DNA of 64,000 bases from Microvirga sp. VF16 (GTDB lineage Bacteria > Pseudomonadota > Alphaproteobacteria > Rhizobiales > Beijerinckiaceae), in contig NZ_CP069354.1 of assembly GCF_016864375.1 (NCBI RefSeq), forward strand, positions 4,499,501 to 4,563,500, written 5' to 3'. Below the pieces are notes generated by a model. The model saw only the letters and a list, made by a program, of their open reading frames with translations, made no database searches and was not told the DNA's origin. Numbering within the stretch: the stretch's first letter is position 1; every line of letters starts with the position of its first letter. Shown piece after piece: positions 24,908 through 33,199 of this stretch. The translations under genes and the position numbers were made by a program.

Positions 24908-24916
24908 ATCTGAGGA

Positions 24917-25414
24917 CTAAAGTGGGAACTCGGAAGCCTTGAGATAGATCTGCACCAGCTTCTCGCAGCCCTCGCGATCCTCCTCGTCGAACCGGTTCGG
25001 GTTGGGACTGTCGAGATCGAGCACGCCCAGCACCTTGCCGTCCTTGATGAGCGGCACGACGAGTTCGGAGCGGGAAGCACTGTCGCAGGCGATGTGGCCG
25101 GGGAAGGCATGGACGTCCGGCACCACGATGGATTCCTTGCGCTCCACCGCCGTGCCGCACACGCCGCGCCCGACCGCGATGCGCACGCAGGCGGTCTTGC
25201 CCTGGAAGGGACCGAGAACAAGGCCCTCGCCGCGCATGAAGTAGAACCCGGCCCAGTTCAGATCGGGCAGGAACTGATAGATCAGGGCCGACATGTTGGC
25301 GGCATTCGCAATCGCATCCGGCTCGCCTTCCAGAAGTCCGGAAAGCTGCTGGGCGAGCGAAGCATAAAAGTCCCGCTTGTTGTCGGAGATGGGGATGTCT
25401 TTGACTTCAAACAT
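24917..25414 (-). CDS. msrC: GAF-domain free methionine-(R)-sulfoxide reductase
   Basis: 165 residues forming one GAF domain. The three conserved cysteines of fRMsr are present: C76 (TACVRI), C86 (GRGVCGTA) and C110 (FPGHIACDSASRSELVVPL). The enzyme reduces free Met-(R)-sulfoxide with thioredoxin in the cytoplasm. It lies between the FAD oxidoreductase and the ABC exporter, all - strand. Confidence 0.92.
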   Translation of the reverse strand: MFEVKDIPISDNKRDFYASLAQQLSGLLEGEPDAIANAANMSALIYQFLPDLNWAGFYFMRGEGLVLGPFQGKTACVRIAVGRGVCGTAVERKESIVVPDVHAFPGHIACDSASRSELVVPLIKDGKVLGVLDLDSPNPNRFDEEDREGCEKLVQIYLKASEFPL

Positions 25415-25455
25415 GGGATTTTCCTTAGGATTCTGAAGGGACCTTGTCCAGATCC

Positions 25456-27267
25456 CTATTCGGCAGCCATGTCGGACCGGGGCGCCTTGGCGAGATCCAG
25501 CCCCTGGTGGTCGCAGAGGCGGCGATAGAGGCCGCCCTTGCGATAGAGGGTCAGATGATCCCCCTCCTCCACCATCCGCCCCTTGTCGAAGACGAGGATG
25601 CGGTCGAGGGCGCGCACGGTCGAGAGGCGGTGCGCGATCACGATGGAGGTACGCCCCACCATGAGCCGCTCCATCGCCTGCTGGATCAGCACCTCGGACT
25701 CCGAATCGAGCGCGGAGGTCGCCTCGTCCAGGATCAGGATTGGCGCATCGGCCAGGAAGGCGCGCGCGATGGCAACCCTCTGACGCTCGCCGCCCGAAAG
25801 CTTCACGCCGCGCTCGCCCACGAGGGTGGAATAGCCCTTGGGCAGGCTCATGATGAAGTCGTGCGCATTGGCGAGCCGTGCCGCCCGCTCGATCTCCGCC
25901 ATACCGGCACCGGGACGAGCATAGGCGATGTTCTCGGCCAGCGTGCGGTGGAACAGGATCGGCTCCTGCTGCACGATGGCGATCTGCGAACGCAAGGATG
26001 CCTGCTCGGCCTGAGCGATGTTCTGTCCGTCGATCAGGATCTGCCCGCCCGTCACGTCGTAGAGACGCTGGATCAGCTTGACGAGTGTCGTCTTGCCCGA
26101 TCCCGAGGGCCCCACGAGGCCGACGCGCTCGCCCGCTCGGATCGTCAGGGACAGATCCCGGTAGAGCGGCGTGTCATGTCCGGCATAGTGGAACGTGACG
26201 CGGTCGAACGCGACCTCGCCGCGCGAGATGCGGATCGGCTTCGCATTGGGCCGGTCCGGCACGCCGACGCGCTCCCGGTGGATCTCGACGAGCTCCTCCA
26301 TGTCGTTCACGGAGCGGCGCAGGTTATTGATGTGCATGCCGACATCGCGCAGGTAGCCGTGGATCACGAAATAGGTCGTGAGCACGTAAGCGAGATCGCC
26401 CGGTGTCGCACGGTCCTGCCACCACAGCCAGATCGCCGTACCGATGATGGCGGCGCGGATGCCGAGCAGCGCGATGAACTGCACCGTGCCGCTGTTGGTG
26501 CCGCGCTGCCAGACGCGGCGCGTGCGGCTCTGCCACTTGCCCAGCACCCATGTAAGGCGCTGGTCCTCGCGCATTTCCGCACCGAAGGCCTTGACGACGG
26601 GATTGCAGCTCAAGGCATCGGCGAGAGTGCCTCCGACCCGTGTATCCCACGCATTCGCCAGCCGCGCCGCAGGCGCGACATAGCGGGTCGCGAGAAAGCC
26701 TGTCATGACGATATAGGCGAGCGCGCTCAAGCCGATGACGACGCCCATCACCGGCCAGCGCAGACCGAGCACGATCATCGAGCCGGCAAGCACCGTGAGC
26801 GAGGGCAGCAGTGCGAGCAGGAGCGTGTCGTGCATCAGATCGAGCGCCCACATGCCGCGCGTGATCTTGCGCACGGTGGAGCCGGCGAAGGAATTCGCGT
26901 GCCAATCGGTCGAGAAACGCTGGACGCGCGCAAACGCATCCTGCGCCACACGTCCCATCACCCGCAGCGTCAGCTCCACGATGCCGTAGAACGCCAAGTG
27001 CCGCATGACGATCATCAGTAGACCGAGGCCGGTCATGAAAGCGAAGGCGACGAGGGCCGCATGCAATGCAGCATCGCGGTCGCTGACGCCCATGGCGATG
27101 GCATCGACGAGCCGTCCCGCGAAGACGGGCATGAACACGTCGGCGAGTGTCGAGACCATCATGGTGACGACGATCAGCACCACATAGCGCGGTTCCTCGC
27201 GCCAATGGCGGAAAGTGAATCTCAAAACGTCGCGGGTGGCGTCCCCGCTCTTCTTTTGCTGGTTCAT
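25456..27267 (-). CDS. ABC exporter, fused membrane and ATPase domains
   Basis: 603 residues. N-terminal ABC type-1 membrane domain (six spans, about residues 20-320) and C-terminal ATPase: Walker A GPSGSGKTT (about 385), signature LSGGERQRVAIARA (about 490), Walker B ILILDEATSALD (about 510). It works as a homodimer or heterodimer in lipid, peptide or drug export (MsbA/multidrug type). Substrate unknown. It is followed by fRMsr after 41 bases. Confidence 0.92.
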   Translation of the reverse strand: MNQQKKSGDATRDVLRFTFRHWREEPRYVVLIVVTMMVSTLADVFMPVFAGRLVDAIAMGVSDRDAALHAALVAFAFMTGLGLLMIVMRHLAFYGIVELTLRVMGRVAQDAFARVQRFSTDWHANSFAGSTVRKITRGMWALDLMHDTLLLALLPSLTVLAGSMIVLGLRWPVMGVVIGLSALAYIVMTGFLATRYVAPAARLANAWDTRVGGTLADALSCNPVVKAFGAEMREDQRLTWVLGKWQSRTRRVWQRGTNSGTVQFIALLGIRAAIIGTAIWLWWQDRATPGDLAYVLTTYFVIHGYLRDVGMHINNLRRSVNDMEELVEIHRERVGVPDRPNAKPIRISRGEVAFDRVTFHYAGHDTPLYRDLSLTIRAGERVGLVGPSGSGKTTLVKLIQRLYDVTGGQILIDGQNIAQAEQASLRSQIAIVQQEPILFHRTLAENIAYARPGAGMAEIERAARLANAHDFIMSLPKGYSTLVGERGVKLSGGERQRVAIARAFLADAPILILDEATSALDSESEVLIQQAMERLMVGRTSIVIAHRLSTVRALDRILVFDKGRMVEEGDHLTLYRKGGLYRRLCDHQGLDLAKAPRSDMAAE

Positions 27268-27568
27268 GGCAGCGAACAGGCGGCGCCTGGAGCGCGCACC
27301 TCTCCCCGAATTTTTGAAGAGCGACAGCGGAGACGGCGGCTTACAGCGTCTGACGTCGCTCGAAAATCATGGATGATGGAAGCTTGGTAAGGGTTGCCGG
27401 GCCTTGGAGCCCCGCTTGGTCGGACCTAAAGTCCGAACGCGGGAGGAACGTTCAGCAAGCACACAAAAGCCATGCAGTCCTCCCTCTCTAGAAATTAAAC
27501 CTAAGCGCAAAGTAGTGCAGTTCGTTCAACTTGGCAACTGCAGTTTTGTTTCATCGGCTTGAGAAATG
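27268..27568. other. intergenic region before the ABC exporter
   Basis: 301 bases between the MOSC gene stop and the exporter start, both - strand. It should hold the exporter promoter. I see no gene or convincing operator; CTGCAGTT-like short repeats near 27513-27545 are the only pattern. Confidence 0.4.
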
Positions 27569-28111
27569 TCAAACGACCTCGAGCGGTCGGTGCGGTTCGG
27601 ATGGCGTTTCCACCCAAATGACATCACCCGCTTTCACCTCGCCACCTTCGAGAACGATGGCCATGACACCGGATTTGCGGATGAGATTACCATGATCGTC
27701 CTTGTCCAGAACCGCTTTCATCAGGCCCTTCTGGAAGCGGTCGATCTGAACGCAGGGATTACGCAGTCCCGTCACCTCGATCACGGCTTCTTCGCCGATC
27801 AGCAGACGTGAGCCGGCCGGAAGGGCGAGGAGATCAATGCCGCGCGTGGTGACGTTCTCGCCCATCTCGCCGGCCGATACGGCAAAGCCCTTCGCCCGCA
27901 GCTCGTCGTGCAACTCTGCATGGATCAGATGAACCTGCCGCAGGTTCGGCTGGCTCGGATCCTTCGCCACGCGGGAGCGATGCTTGACCGTCGTGCCGAG
28001 ATGGGCATCGTCCTCGACCCCGAGGCCAGCGAGAAGGCGGATGGATTCGCGGTTGGGCTTGCTGAAGCTATGGCTGGGACTACTGCTCACCGCCGTGACG
28101 ACTGCCTGCAT
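27569..28111 (-). CDS. MOSC domain protein
   Basis: 180 residues; a single MOSC (molybdenum cofactor sulfurase C-terminal) domain with the conserved cysteine C120 in GLRNPCVQID and the GEMGENVTTRGIDL block. MOSC proteins bind sulfur or molybdenum cofactor; stand-alone ones like YiiM detoxify N-hydroxylated bases and amines. There is no molybdoenzyme next door. It follows the DUF488 gene after 39 bases. Confidence 0.9.
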   Translation of the reverse strand: MQAVVTAVSSSPSHSFSKPNRESIRLLAGLGVEDDAHLGTTVKHRSRVAKDPSQPNLRQVHLIHAELHDELRAKGFAVSAGEMGENVTTRGIDLLALPAGSRLLIGEEAVIEVTGLRNPCVQIDRFQKGLMKAVLDKDDHGNLIRKSGVMAIVLEGGEVKAGDVIWVETPSEPHRPLEVV

Positions 28112-28150
28112 CTCTTGCTCTGCCTTCCTGTGCCCCTCTCGCTTGTAGCG

Positions 28151-28600
28151 TCAGAGAACCGTCAGATCCACCGTCTCGAAGCCCCTCTCGGCGAGACGCT
28201 GGGCCAGAATACGCCGATGACAATTGGCCGGATCGCGCTCGAAACAGAGAAGGCAAATCGGCTGGGCTTGAGCGAGAGCCTCCAGTTCGCGAAAAGCCTC
28301 CTGAGCCGGTTCAGTGGCCAGAACCTCGTCGCAATAAATCCGGCGCATCAGGTCGCCGTCACCGGCCCGAGCCGCCTGACGTCCCTCCTTCGGCGTGCCG
28401 AGCTTGATGAAATGCTGATAGCCAATATCTTGGCTCGTCAGGGCATCACGGAGAGCCGATTTCGAGAAACCGCGCTTGCGCGAGAGCGCAACGGCGCGGA
28501 CGTCCGCGAGGGTTGCGACTCCTGCGTCCTTCAACGTTGTGAGGAAGCGGTCCACATCCGCTCCCTCATATCCGATGGTAAAAACTGGCGGCTTTGTCAT
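28151..28600 (-). CDS. DUF488 domain protein
   Basis: 149 residues. FTIGYEGADVDRFLTTLKDAGVATLADVRAVALSRKRGFSK and CLLCFERDPANCHRRILA are the two DUF488 signatures; the Cys-rich second block resembles a metal or nucleotide site. The family is widespread with unknown function. It is 9 bases downstream of the next gene, so in one - strand operon with the MOSC gene. Confidence 0.9.
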   Translation of the reverse strand: MTKPPVFTIGYEGADVDRFLTTLKDAGVATLADVRAVALSRKRGFSKSALRDALTSQDIGYQHFIKLGTPKEGRQAARAGDGDLMRRIYCDEVLATEPAQEAFRELEALAQAQPICLLCFERDPANCHRRILAQRLAERGFETVDLTVL

Positions 28601-28609
28601 GCCGCGAAG

Positions 28610-29185
28610 TTACATGGATGGCCGAGGATGTCGAGGCGATTCTGGTTGCGTATAGGGCCGCAGCGCCTCGGGCGTGCGGAAGTCCCGCGGAACCTCGAAA
28701 TCGCTGGCCGCACCATGACTTCGCTCGATACCGCGCGGGTAGCCGGTGCGGTCGGAATAATCCTGTAACGGCTCCAGCGGATGCGGGCTTTCGCGGCTCA
28801 AGGTCTGTGCACAATAGACATCGAGCGCCGTTACGCCGGCGACCGCCGCCATAGCGATGCCGACCTTGCCCTTCCGCGGGTTGTCGCCTTCGAGAGCCGT
28901 CGCCAGCGTTGCAAGGTCGAGCCCGTCACCGGCGACACGTCCCCAGATCCAGGGTGTCGGGTCTTTCGACGCCAGAATGCCGATTCCGGTTGCGATCTCG
29001 CGCACGCCATAGCCGGCGATCAGCCCCTCCTGCCCTTTCATGCCGAGCGCTCGTGCCATTGCGCGTGGCGCGGCAATCTCGGCAATCCCGAGAGCGATGG
29101 AAAACAGGCCGAGTCCGCGGGCCAAAGTGTCCGTTGCCGTGTCGGCCTGACCACGGCGGCGCGTTCTTTCGGTTTCGTAGCGCAT
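28610..29185 (-). CDS. hypothetical membrane protein
   Basis: 191 residues with three to four hydrophobic segments (GLFSIALGIAEIAAPRAMARALG, GLIAGYGVREIATGIGILA, KVGIAMAAVAGVTALDVYCAQTL) and a polar C-terminal tail of about 55 residues rich in Pro/Arg/Ser. It resembles the membrane part found in some cyclase/dehydrase-type proteins that accompany zinc alcohol dehydrogenases in Rhizobiales. It is 11 bases after the dehydrogenase on the same strand, so probably co-transcribed. Confidence 0.65.
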   Translation of the reverse strand: MRYETERTRRRGQADTATDTLARGLGLFSIALGIAEIAAPRAMARALGMKGQEGLIAGYGVREIATGIGILASKDPTPWIWGRVAGDGLDLATLATALEGDNPRKGKVGIAMAAVAGVTALDVYCAQTLSRESPHPLEPLQDYSDRTGYPRGIERSHGAASDFEVPRDFRTPEALRPYTQPESPRHPRPSM

Positions 29186-29196
29186 GATCTCACCTG

Positions 29197-30369
29197 TCAG
29201 GGTTTGATGACGACCTTGATGCAGCCGTCCTGTTTGTCGCGGAAGACCTTGTACATGTCAGGCCCCTCATCGAGGGACACCGTATGCGTGATGACGAAGG
29301 ACGGATCGATTTGACCTTCTTCGATGCGGCGCAGAAGATCGTCGCTCCAGCGGTTCACATGTGTCTGGCCCGTGCGGATGGTGAGCCCCTTGTTCATGAT
29401 TGCCCCGAAGGGAATCTTGTCGAGCAAGCCACCGTAAACGCCGGGAATCGAGAGCGTCCCGGCCGGGCGGCAGACATAGGCCATCTCGCGCAGCACATGC
29501 GGACGATCCGTCTCCATCATCGTCGCCTGTTTCACCCGATCATACATGGAATCGATCGTCGCGGTCGCATGCGCTTCCATGCCGACGGCATCGATGCACT
29601 TCTCGGGCCCCTTGCCATTGGTGAGTTCGTTGAGGCGCTCGATCACGCTCTCTTCGTCGATGTTGATCGTGATGGCGCCGCCGGCCTCTGCCATGGCGAG
29701 CCGTTCGGGGATCCGGTCGATGGCGATGACCTGCTTCGCCCCGAGCAGAACGGCGCTGCGGATCGTCATCTGGCCCACGGGTCCGCAGCCCCAGATCGCC
29801 ACCGTATCGGTCGGCTGGATGTCGCATTGCACGGCAGCCTGCCAGCCGGTGGGGAAGATGTCGCTGAGGAAGAGAAGTTTCTCGTCCGGTATGCCGTCCG
29901 GCACCTTGATATGGGTGGCATCGGCGAAAGGCACGCGCAGATACTCGGCCTGCCCGCCCGCGTAACCACCGGTCAGATGCGTGTAGCCGAACAGACCCGC
30001 CGTCGTGTGGCCGAACGCTTTGGCCGCGATATGACCGTTGCGGTTGGTGCGCTCGCAGACAGAGAAATTGCCGCGCTTGCACTGCTCGCACTCGCCGCAG
30101 ATGATCGTGAACGGGATCACCACCCGGTCGCCGGCCTTCAGTTTGCTCTTGGACTCGGCACCAACCTCAACGACTTCGCCCATGGTCTCGTGCCCCATGA
30201 TGTCGCCGGATTTCATGCCGGGCATGAAATGGTTGTAGAGGTGAAGATCGGAGCCGCAGATGGCACAGCTCGTCACCTTGATGATCGCGTCGCGCGGATG
30301 CTCGATCTGCGGATCGGGAACCGAGTCGCAACGAATATCGGTGGTGCCGTGCCAAACAAGCGCCTTCAT
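29197..30369 (-). CDS. zinc-dependent alcohol dehydrogenase
   Basis: 390 residues, MDR superfamily. The catalytic zinc ligands lie in CAICGSDLH (about 36-44) and GHETMGEVVEVG (about 59-70); the structural zinc is held by CGECEQCKRGNFSVC (about 95-109). The Rossmann core follows at VAIWGCGPVGQMTIRSA, and a 390-residue length fits the formaldehyde-dehydrogenase-like group, which often carries an inserted loop. The electron acceptor is NAD(P). Substrate unknown. Confidence 0.9.
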   Translation of the reverse strand: MKALVWHGTTDIRCDSVPDPQIEHPRDAIIKVTSCAICGSDLHLYNHFMPGMKSGDIMGHETMGEVVEVGAESKSKLKAGDRVVIPFTIICGECEQCKRGNFSVCERTNRNGHIAAKAFGHTTAGLFGYTHLTGGYAGGQAEYLRVPFADATHIKVPDGIPDEKLLFLSDIFPTGWQAAVQCDIQPTDTVAIWGCGPVGQMTIRSAVLLGAKQVIAIDRIPERLAMAEAGGAITINIDEESVIERLNELTNGKGPEKCIDAVGMEAHATATIDSMYDRVKQATMMETDRPHVLREMAYVCRPAGTLSIPGVYGGLLDKIPFGAIMNKGLTIRTGQTHVNRWSDDLLRRIEEGQIDPSFVITHTVSLDEGPDMYKVFRDKQDGCIKVVIKP

Positions 30370-30482
30370 CGAAGTCTCCTCACTGCATGGAAATGGTCAA
30401 GCTCCGCCGCTTGACCACATTCGTCAGGGGAAAGACTTCTTGGAGGGCCGCGTGTTCCCTGGGCTTCTGTAAATTCCGCCCG

Positions 30483-30929
30483 CTACCCCACCGATGCGAG
30501 GGGTTGCACATGCTCGGGCAGGCTCCGGATGAGATCGGCGAGCGCCGGTTCCAGAACCTGATGCGCCGCCTCTTCCACCTCGAACCACTGGGCTCTGCGT
30601 TGCCCCTTTTCACGCCAGGACTTGAGCTGCTTGGAGACTTCGAGCGGATAGACGTTGACGCGGCAGAGATCGAAATGCGTGGTCCGGCGCTTCCAGTAAT
30701 CGTAAAAGCCGAGAGGCTTGTTCTCGATCTCGCCCTTCACGCCGGCCTCTTCTTCAGCCTCCTGAGCAGCTGCCTTGTGCGGTTTCTTGCCCTTCATCGG
30801 CCAGCCCTTCGGAATCAGCCAGCGCTTGGTCTCGCGCGACGTGACGAGAAGCACCTCGATCCTGCCGTCCTTGATTCGGAAAGGGAGTGCCGCAACCTGG
30901 CTGAGTTCTTCTTTTGGTGTCTGGGGCAT
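30483..30929 (-). CDS. NUDIX hydrolase (diphosphoinositol-polyphosphate-like)
   Basis: 148 residues. The NUDIX box begins at GWPMKGKKPHKAAAQEAEEEAGV; the core EAEEEAGV metal ligands are kept, but the first Glu is Lys and the Arg of REUxEE is Gln, changes seen in the DIPP-like subgroup. Such enzymes cleave nucleoside diphosphates linked to another moiety. The protein has WLIPKGWP and FYDYWKRRTTHFDLCRVNVYPLEV, typical of this alphaproteobacterial branch. It is 113 bases upstream of the dehydrogenase on the same strand. Confidence 0.88.
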   Translation of the reverse strand: MPQTPKEELSQVAALPFRIKDGRIEVLLVTSRETKRWLIPKGWPMKGKKPHKAAAQEAEEEAGVKGEIENKPLGFYDYWKRRTTHFDLCRVNVYPLEVSKQLKSWREKGQRRAQWFEVEEAAHQVLEPALADLIRSLPEHVQPLASVG

Positions 30930-31124
30930 TCGACGAGAGTAGAATTCCTAGTGAGATAGTTTGTAACGTAGATGATTTGAGCCGGCTAAGGAAGGATCAA
31001 TTCGAAAAGATATGAGGACATCGTCAATCTCCGCCCTCATACGATTCTCCATCCTCTCAAAGCTTCATGACTGCCCCATAACAGTGCAAGCCTATCTTTT
31101 GATCCCGAAGGACGCTCCGCCACG

Positions 31125-31919
31125 ATGACGACAGACAGCCTGGAGATGAGATTTGCCGCCGCCTGCGCCATCGCCCGGGAAGCGGGCGTATTGGCGCGCA
31201 AGCGCTTTCTGGAACGGCCGCGCTCGCAGCGGCCGGATTTCAAGGGGCCCCAGGACTTCCTGACCGCCACTGATGCGGAGGTGGAGGAGCTGATCCGGCG
31301 CCGTTTGAGCGAGCTGTTTCCCGACGATTCCTTCTTCGGCGAGGAAGGCGGCGGCTCCTTCGAGCGCGATGTCTGGGTGGTCGACCCCATCGACGGCACG
31401 GCGAATTTCGCCCGCGGCATCCCACACTTTGCCATCTCCATCGCCTTCGTGCGCGAGGGAACGGTCGAGATCGGCGTGATCTACAACGTGATGCAGGCCG
31501 AGCTCTACACCGGCCGGCGCCTTCGCGGCGCGCTCCTCAACGGCGAGGCGATCCGGGTCAGCGGCCTTGCCGACATGCGGCAGGCGACCGTGGAGGCCGG
31601 CTGGTCGTCACGCCTGCCGCCGGAGCCCTACATCGCCGCTGTCGACAAGCTGAAGAAGAGTGGCGCCAATGTGCGCCGCGCCGGCTCGGGCACGCTCGGC
31701 CTCGCTTACGTTGCGGACGGTCGCATCGATGCCTATTGCGAGCTCCACATCAATTCCTGGGATGTCCTGGCCGGGCTTCTGATCATCGAGGAAGCCGGAG
31801 GCTGGACCAACAATTTCCTGGCCAAGGACGGACTCAGGAAGGGCAATCCGGTTCTCGCCTGTACGCCAGAGCTGGCCGATGTGCTGATGGCCGCAACCGG
31901 CATCTCGCAAGAGCCTTGA
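31125..31919 (+). CDS. inositol-monophosphatase family phosphatase
   Basis: 264 residues. Metal-site signatures: FGEEGGG (71-77), VVDPIDGTANF (86-96) and NSWDVLAGLLIIEEAGG (about 204-220). The family covers inositol monophosphatase (SuhB), histidinol-phosphatase and 3'(2'),5'-bisphosphate nucleotidase; which applies cannot be read, though histidinol-phosphatase-like members are common in Rhizobiales. It stands 120 bases upstream of the ABC importer operon. Confidence 0.9.
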   Translation: MTTDSLEMRFAAACAIAREAGVLARKRFLERPRSQRPDFKGPQDFLTATDAEVEELIRRRLSELFPDDSFFGEEGGGSFERDVWVVDPIDGTANFARGIPHFAISIAFVREGTVEIGVIYNVMQAELYTGRRLRGALLNGEAIRVSGLADMRQATVEAGWSSRLPPEPYIAAVDKLKKSGANVRRAGSGTLGLAYVADGRIDAYCELHINSWDVLAGLLIIEEAGGWTNNFLAKDGLRKGNPVLACTPELADVLMAATGISQEP

Positions 31920-32040
31920 GTCCGGCATCTTATTCTAAAGATTCAGATTTGAATGGCCGGCTAGGCTCTTGACCCGCTGCCCCAATGGAGAGAGCTTAGC
32001 CGACCAATCAATAACAAAAACAATACCATGGGAGGATAAA

Positions 32041-33087
32041 ATGAGCGTGAAGAAGAATTTCGTTGCAGCAACCATGCTGGCGGGCACCATGACGGCCCTG
32101 TCCTTCATGTCCGCAGGCACGGCCCAGGCGCAGGGCGCACTGGTCATGTATTGCGGTGTCCAGGAGGAATGGTGCCGTGCCATGACGACCGCCTTTGAGC
32201 GCGAGACGGGCATCAAGGTTTCCATGACCCGCAAGAGCTCGGGTGAGATCTATGCCCAGGTCAAGGCCGAGGCTGCCAATCCCCGCGCCGACGTCTGGTG
32301 GGGTGGTACAGGCGACCCGCACATGCAGGCGGCAGAGGAAGGGCTGACCGAAGAGTACAAGTCGCCGAAGATGGGTGACTTGCAGGATTGGGCCGTGCGC
32401 CAGTGGGAGCAATCCAAGAACCGCACCGTCGGCATCTATTCCGGCGCACTCGGCTTTGGCTACAACACCGAACTCGCGCAATCGAACAAGATCGGCGAGC
32501 CGAAATGCTGGGCGGATCTGCTGAAGCCCGAGCTGAAGGATGAAGTGCAGGTCGCAGATCCAAACTCCTCCGGCACCGCCTATACGCTTCTCGCCACCAT
32601 CGTGCAGATCATGGGCGAGGACAAAGGCTTCGAGTACCTCAAGGCCCTGCACAAGAACGTCAATCAATACACGAAGTCGGGTGCTGCCCCCGCCAAGGCC
32701 ATGGCCCTCGGCGAGACCACCGCCGGCATTGCCTTCATGCACGACATCGTGACGATGGTCGTCGACAAGGCGCCGGTGAAGGTGGTCGCTCCCTGCGAAG
32801 GCACGGGCTACGAGATCGGCTCCATGTCGATCATCAAGGGAGCCAAGAACCTCGACAACGCCAAGAAATTCTACGATTGGGCGCTCACCGCCGATGCGCA
32901 GAAGCTCGGCGCGGAAGCCAAGTCGTATCAGGTACCGTCCAATAAGAACACGCCGGTTCCCCCCCAGGCGCCGAAGCTCACCGACATCAAGCTGATCAAT
33001 TTCGACTTCGCGAAATACGGTTCCTCGGCCGAGCGCAAGCGCCTCCTGTCCAAGTGGGACAACGAGGTGAAGAACCTGCCGAAATAG
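32041..33087 (+). CDS. ABC transporter substrate-binding protein (Fe3+/AfuA type)
   Basis: 348 residues. A signal peptide (MSVKKNFVAATMLAGTMTALSFMSAGTAQAQ) precedes GALVMYCGVQEEWCRAMTTAFERETGIKV, the type-2 periplasmic fold of ferric-iron and AfuA-like proteins. The middle contains ADVWWGGTGDPHMQAAEEG and VADPNSSGTAYTLLATIV. GGAGG precedes the ATG at 32041; an upstream frame from 31969 is excluded. The operon continues with a fused permease and an ATPase. Ligand could be ferric iron or an organophosphate; the sequence does not settle it. Confidence 0.88.
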   Translation: MSVKKNFVAATMLAGTMTALSFMSAGTAQAQGALVMYCGVQEEWCRAMTTAFERETGIKVSMTRKSSGEIYAQVKAEAANPRADVWWGGTGDPHMQAAEEGLTEEYKSPKMGDLQDWAVRQWEQSKNRTVGIYSGALGFGYNTELAQSNKIGEPKCWADLLKPELKDEVQVADPNSSGTAYTLLATIVQIMGEDKGFEYLKALHKNVNQYTKSGAAPAKAMALGETTAGIAFMHDIVTMVVDKAPVKVVAPCEGTGYEIGSMSIIKGAKNLDNAKKFYDWALTADAQKLGAEAKSYQVPSNKNTPVPPQAPKLTDIKLINFDFAKYGSSAERKRLLSKWDNEVKNLPK

Positions 33088-33100
33088 TCGGACATAAAGC

Positions 33101-33138
33101 ATGCCTTGGCGAAGAGATGTTTCACTTCGCCAAGGCAT
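33101..33138 (+). terminator. strong intra-operon hairpin
   Basis: A perfect 14-bp stem (ATGCCTTGGCGAAG / CTTCGCCAAGGCAT) with a 10-base loop, 14 bases after the binding-protein stop. No T-run follows. Hairpins here usually protect the upstream mRNA, giving more binding protein than permease. Confidence 0.65.
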
Positions 33139-33199
33139 CCCCATACCCTGATCACAGTGAAGACCGAGCTTCGCATCGGTCTTGAGGCGAGAACAGAAG

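Noticed and set aside
25444..27021. 525-codon + strand frame antisense to the ABC exporter
   Set aside because: Shadow of a high-GC gene; no motif, while the antisense frame has full ABC signatures.
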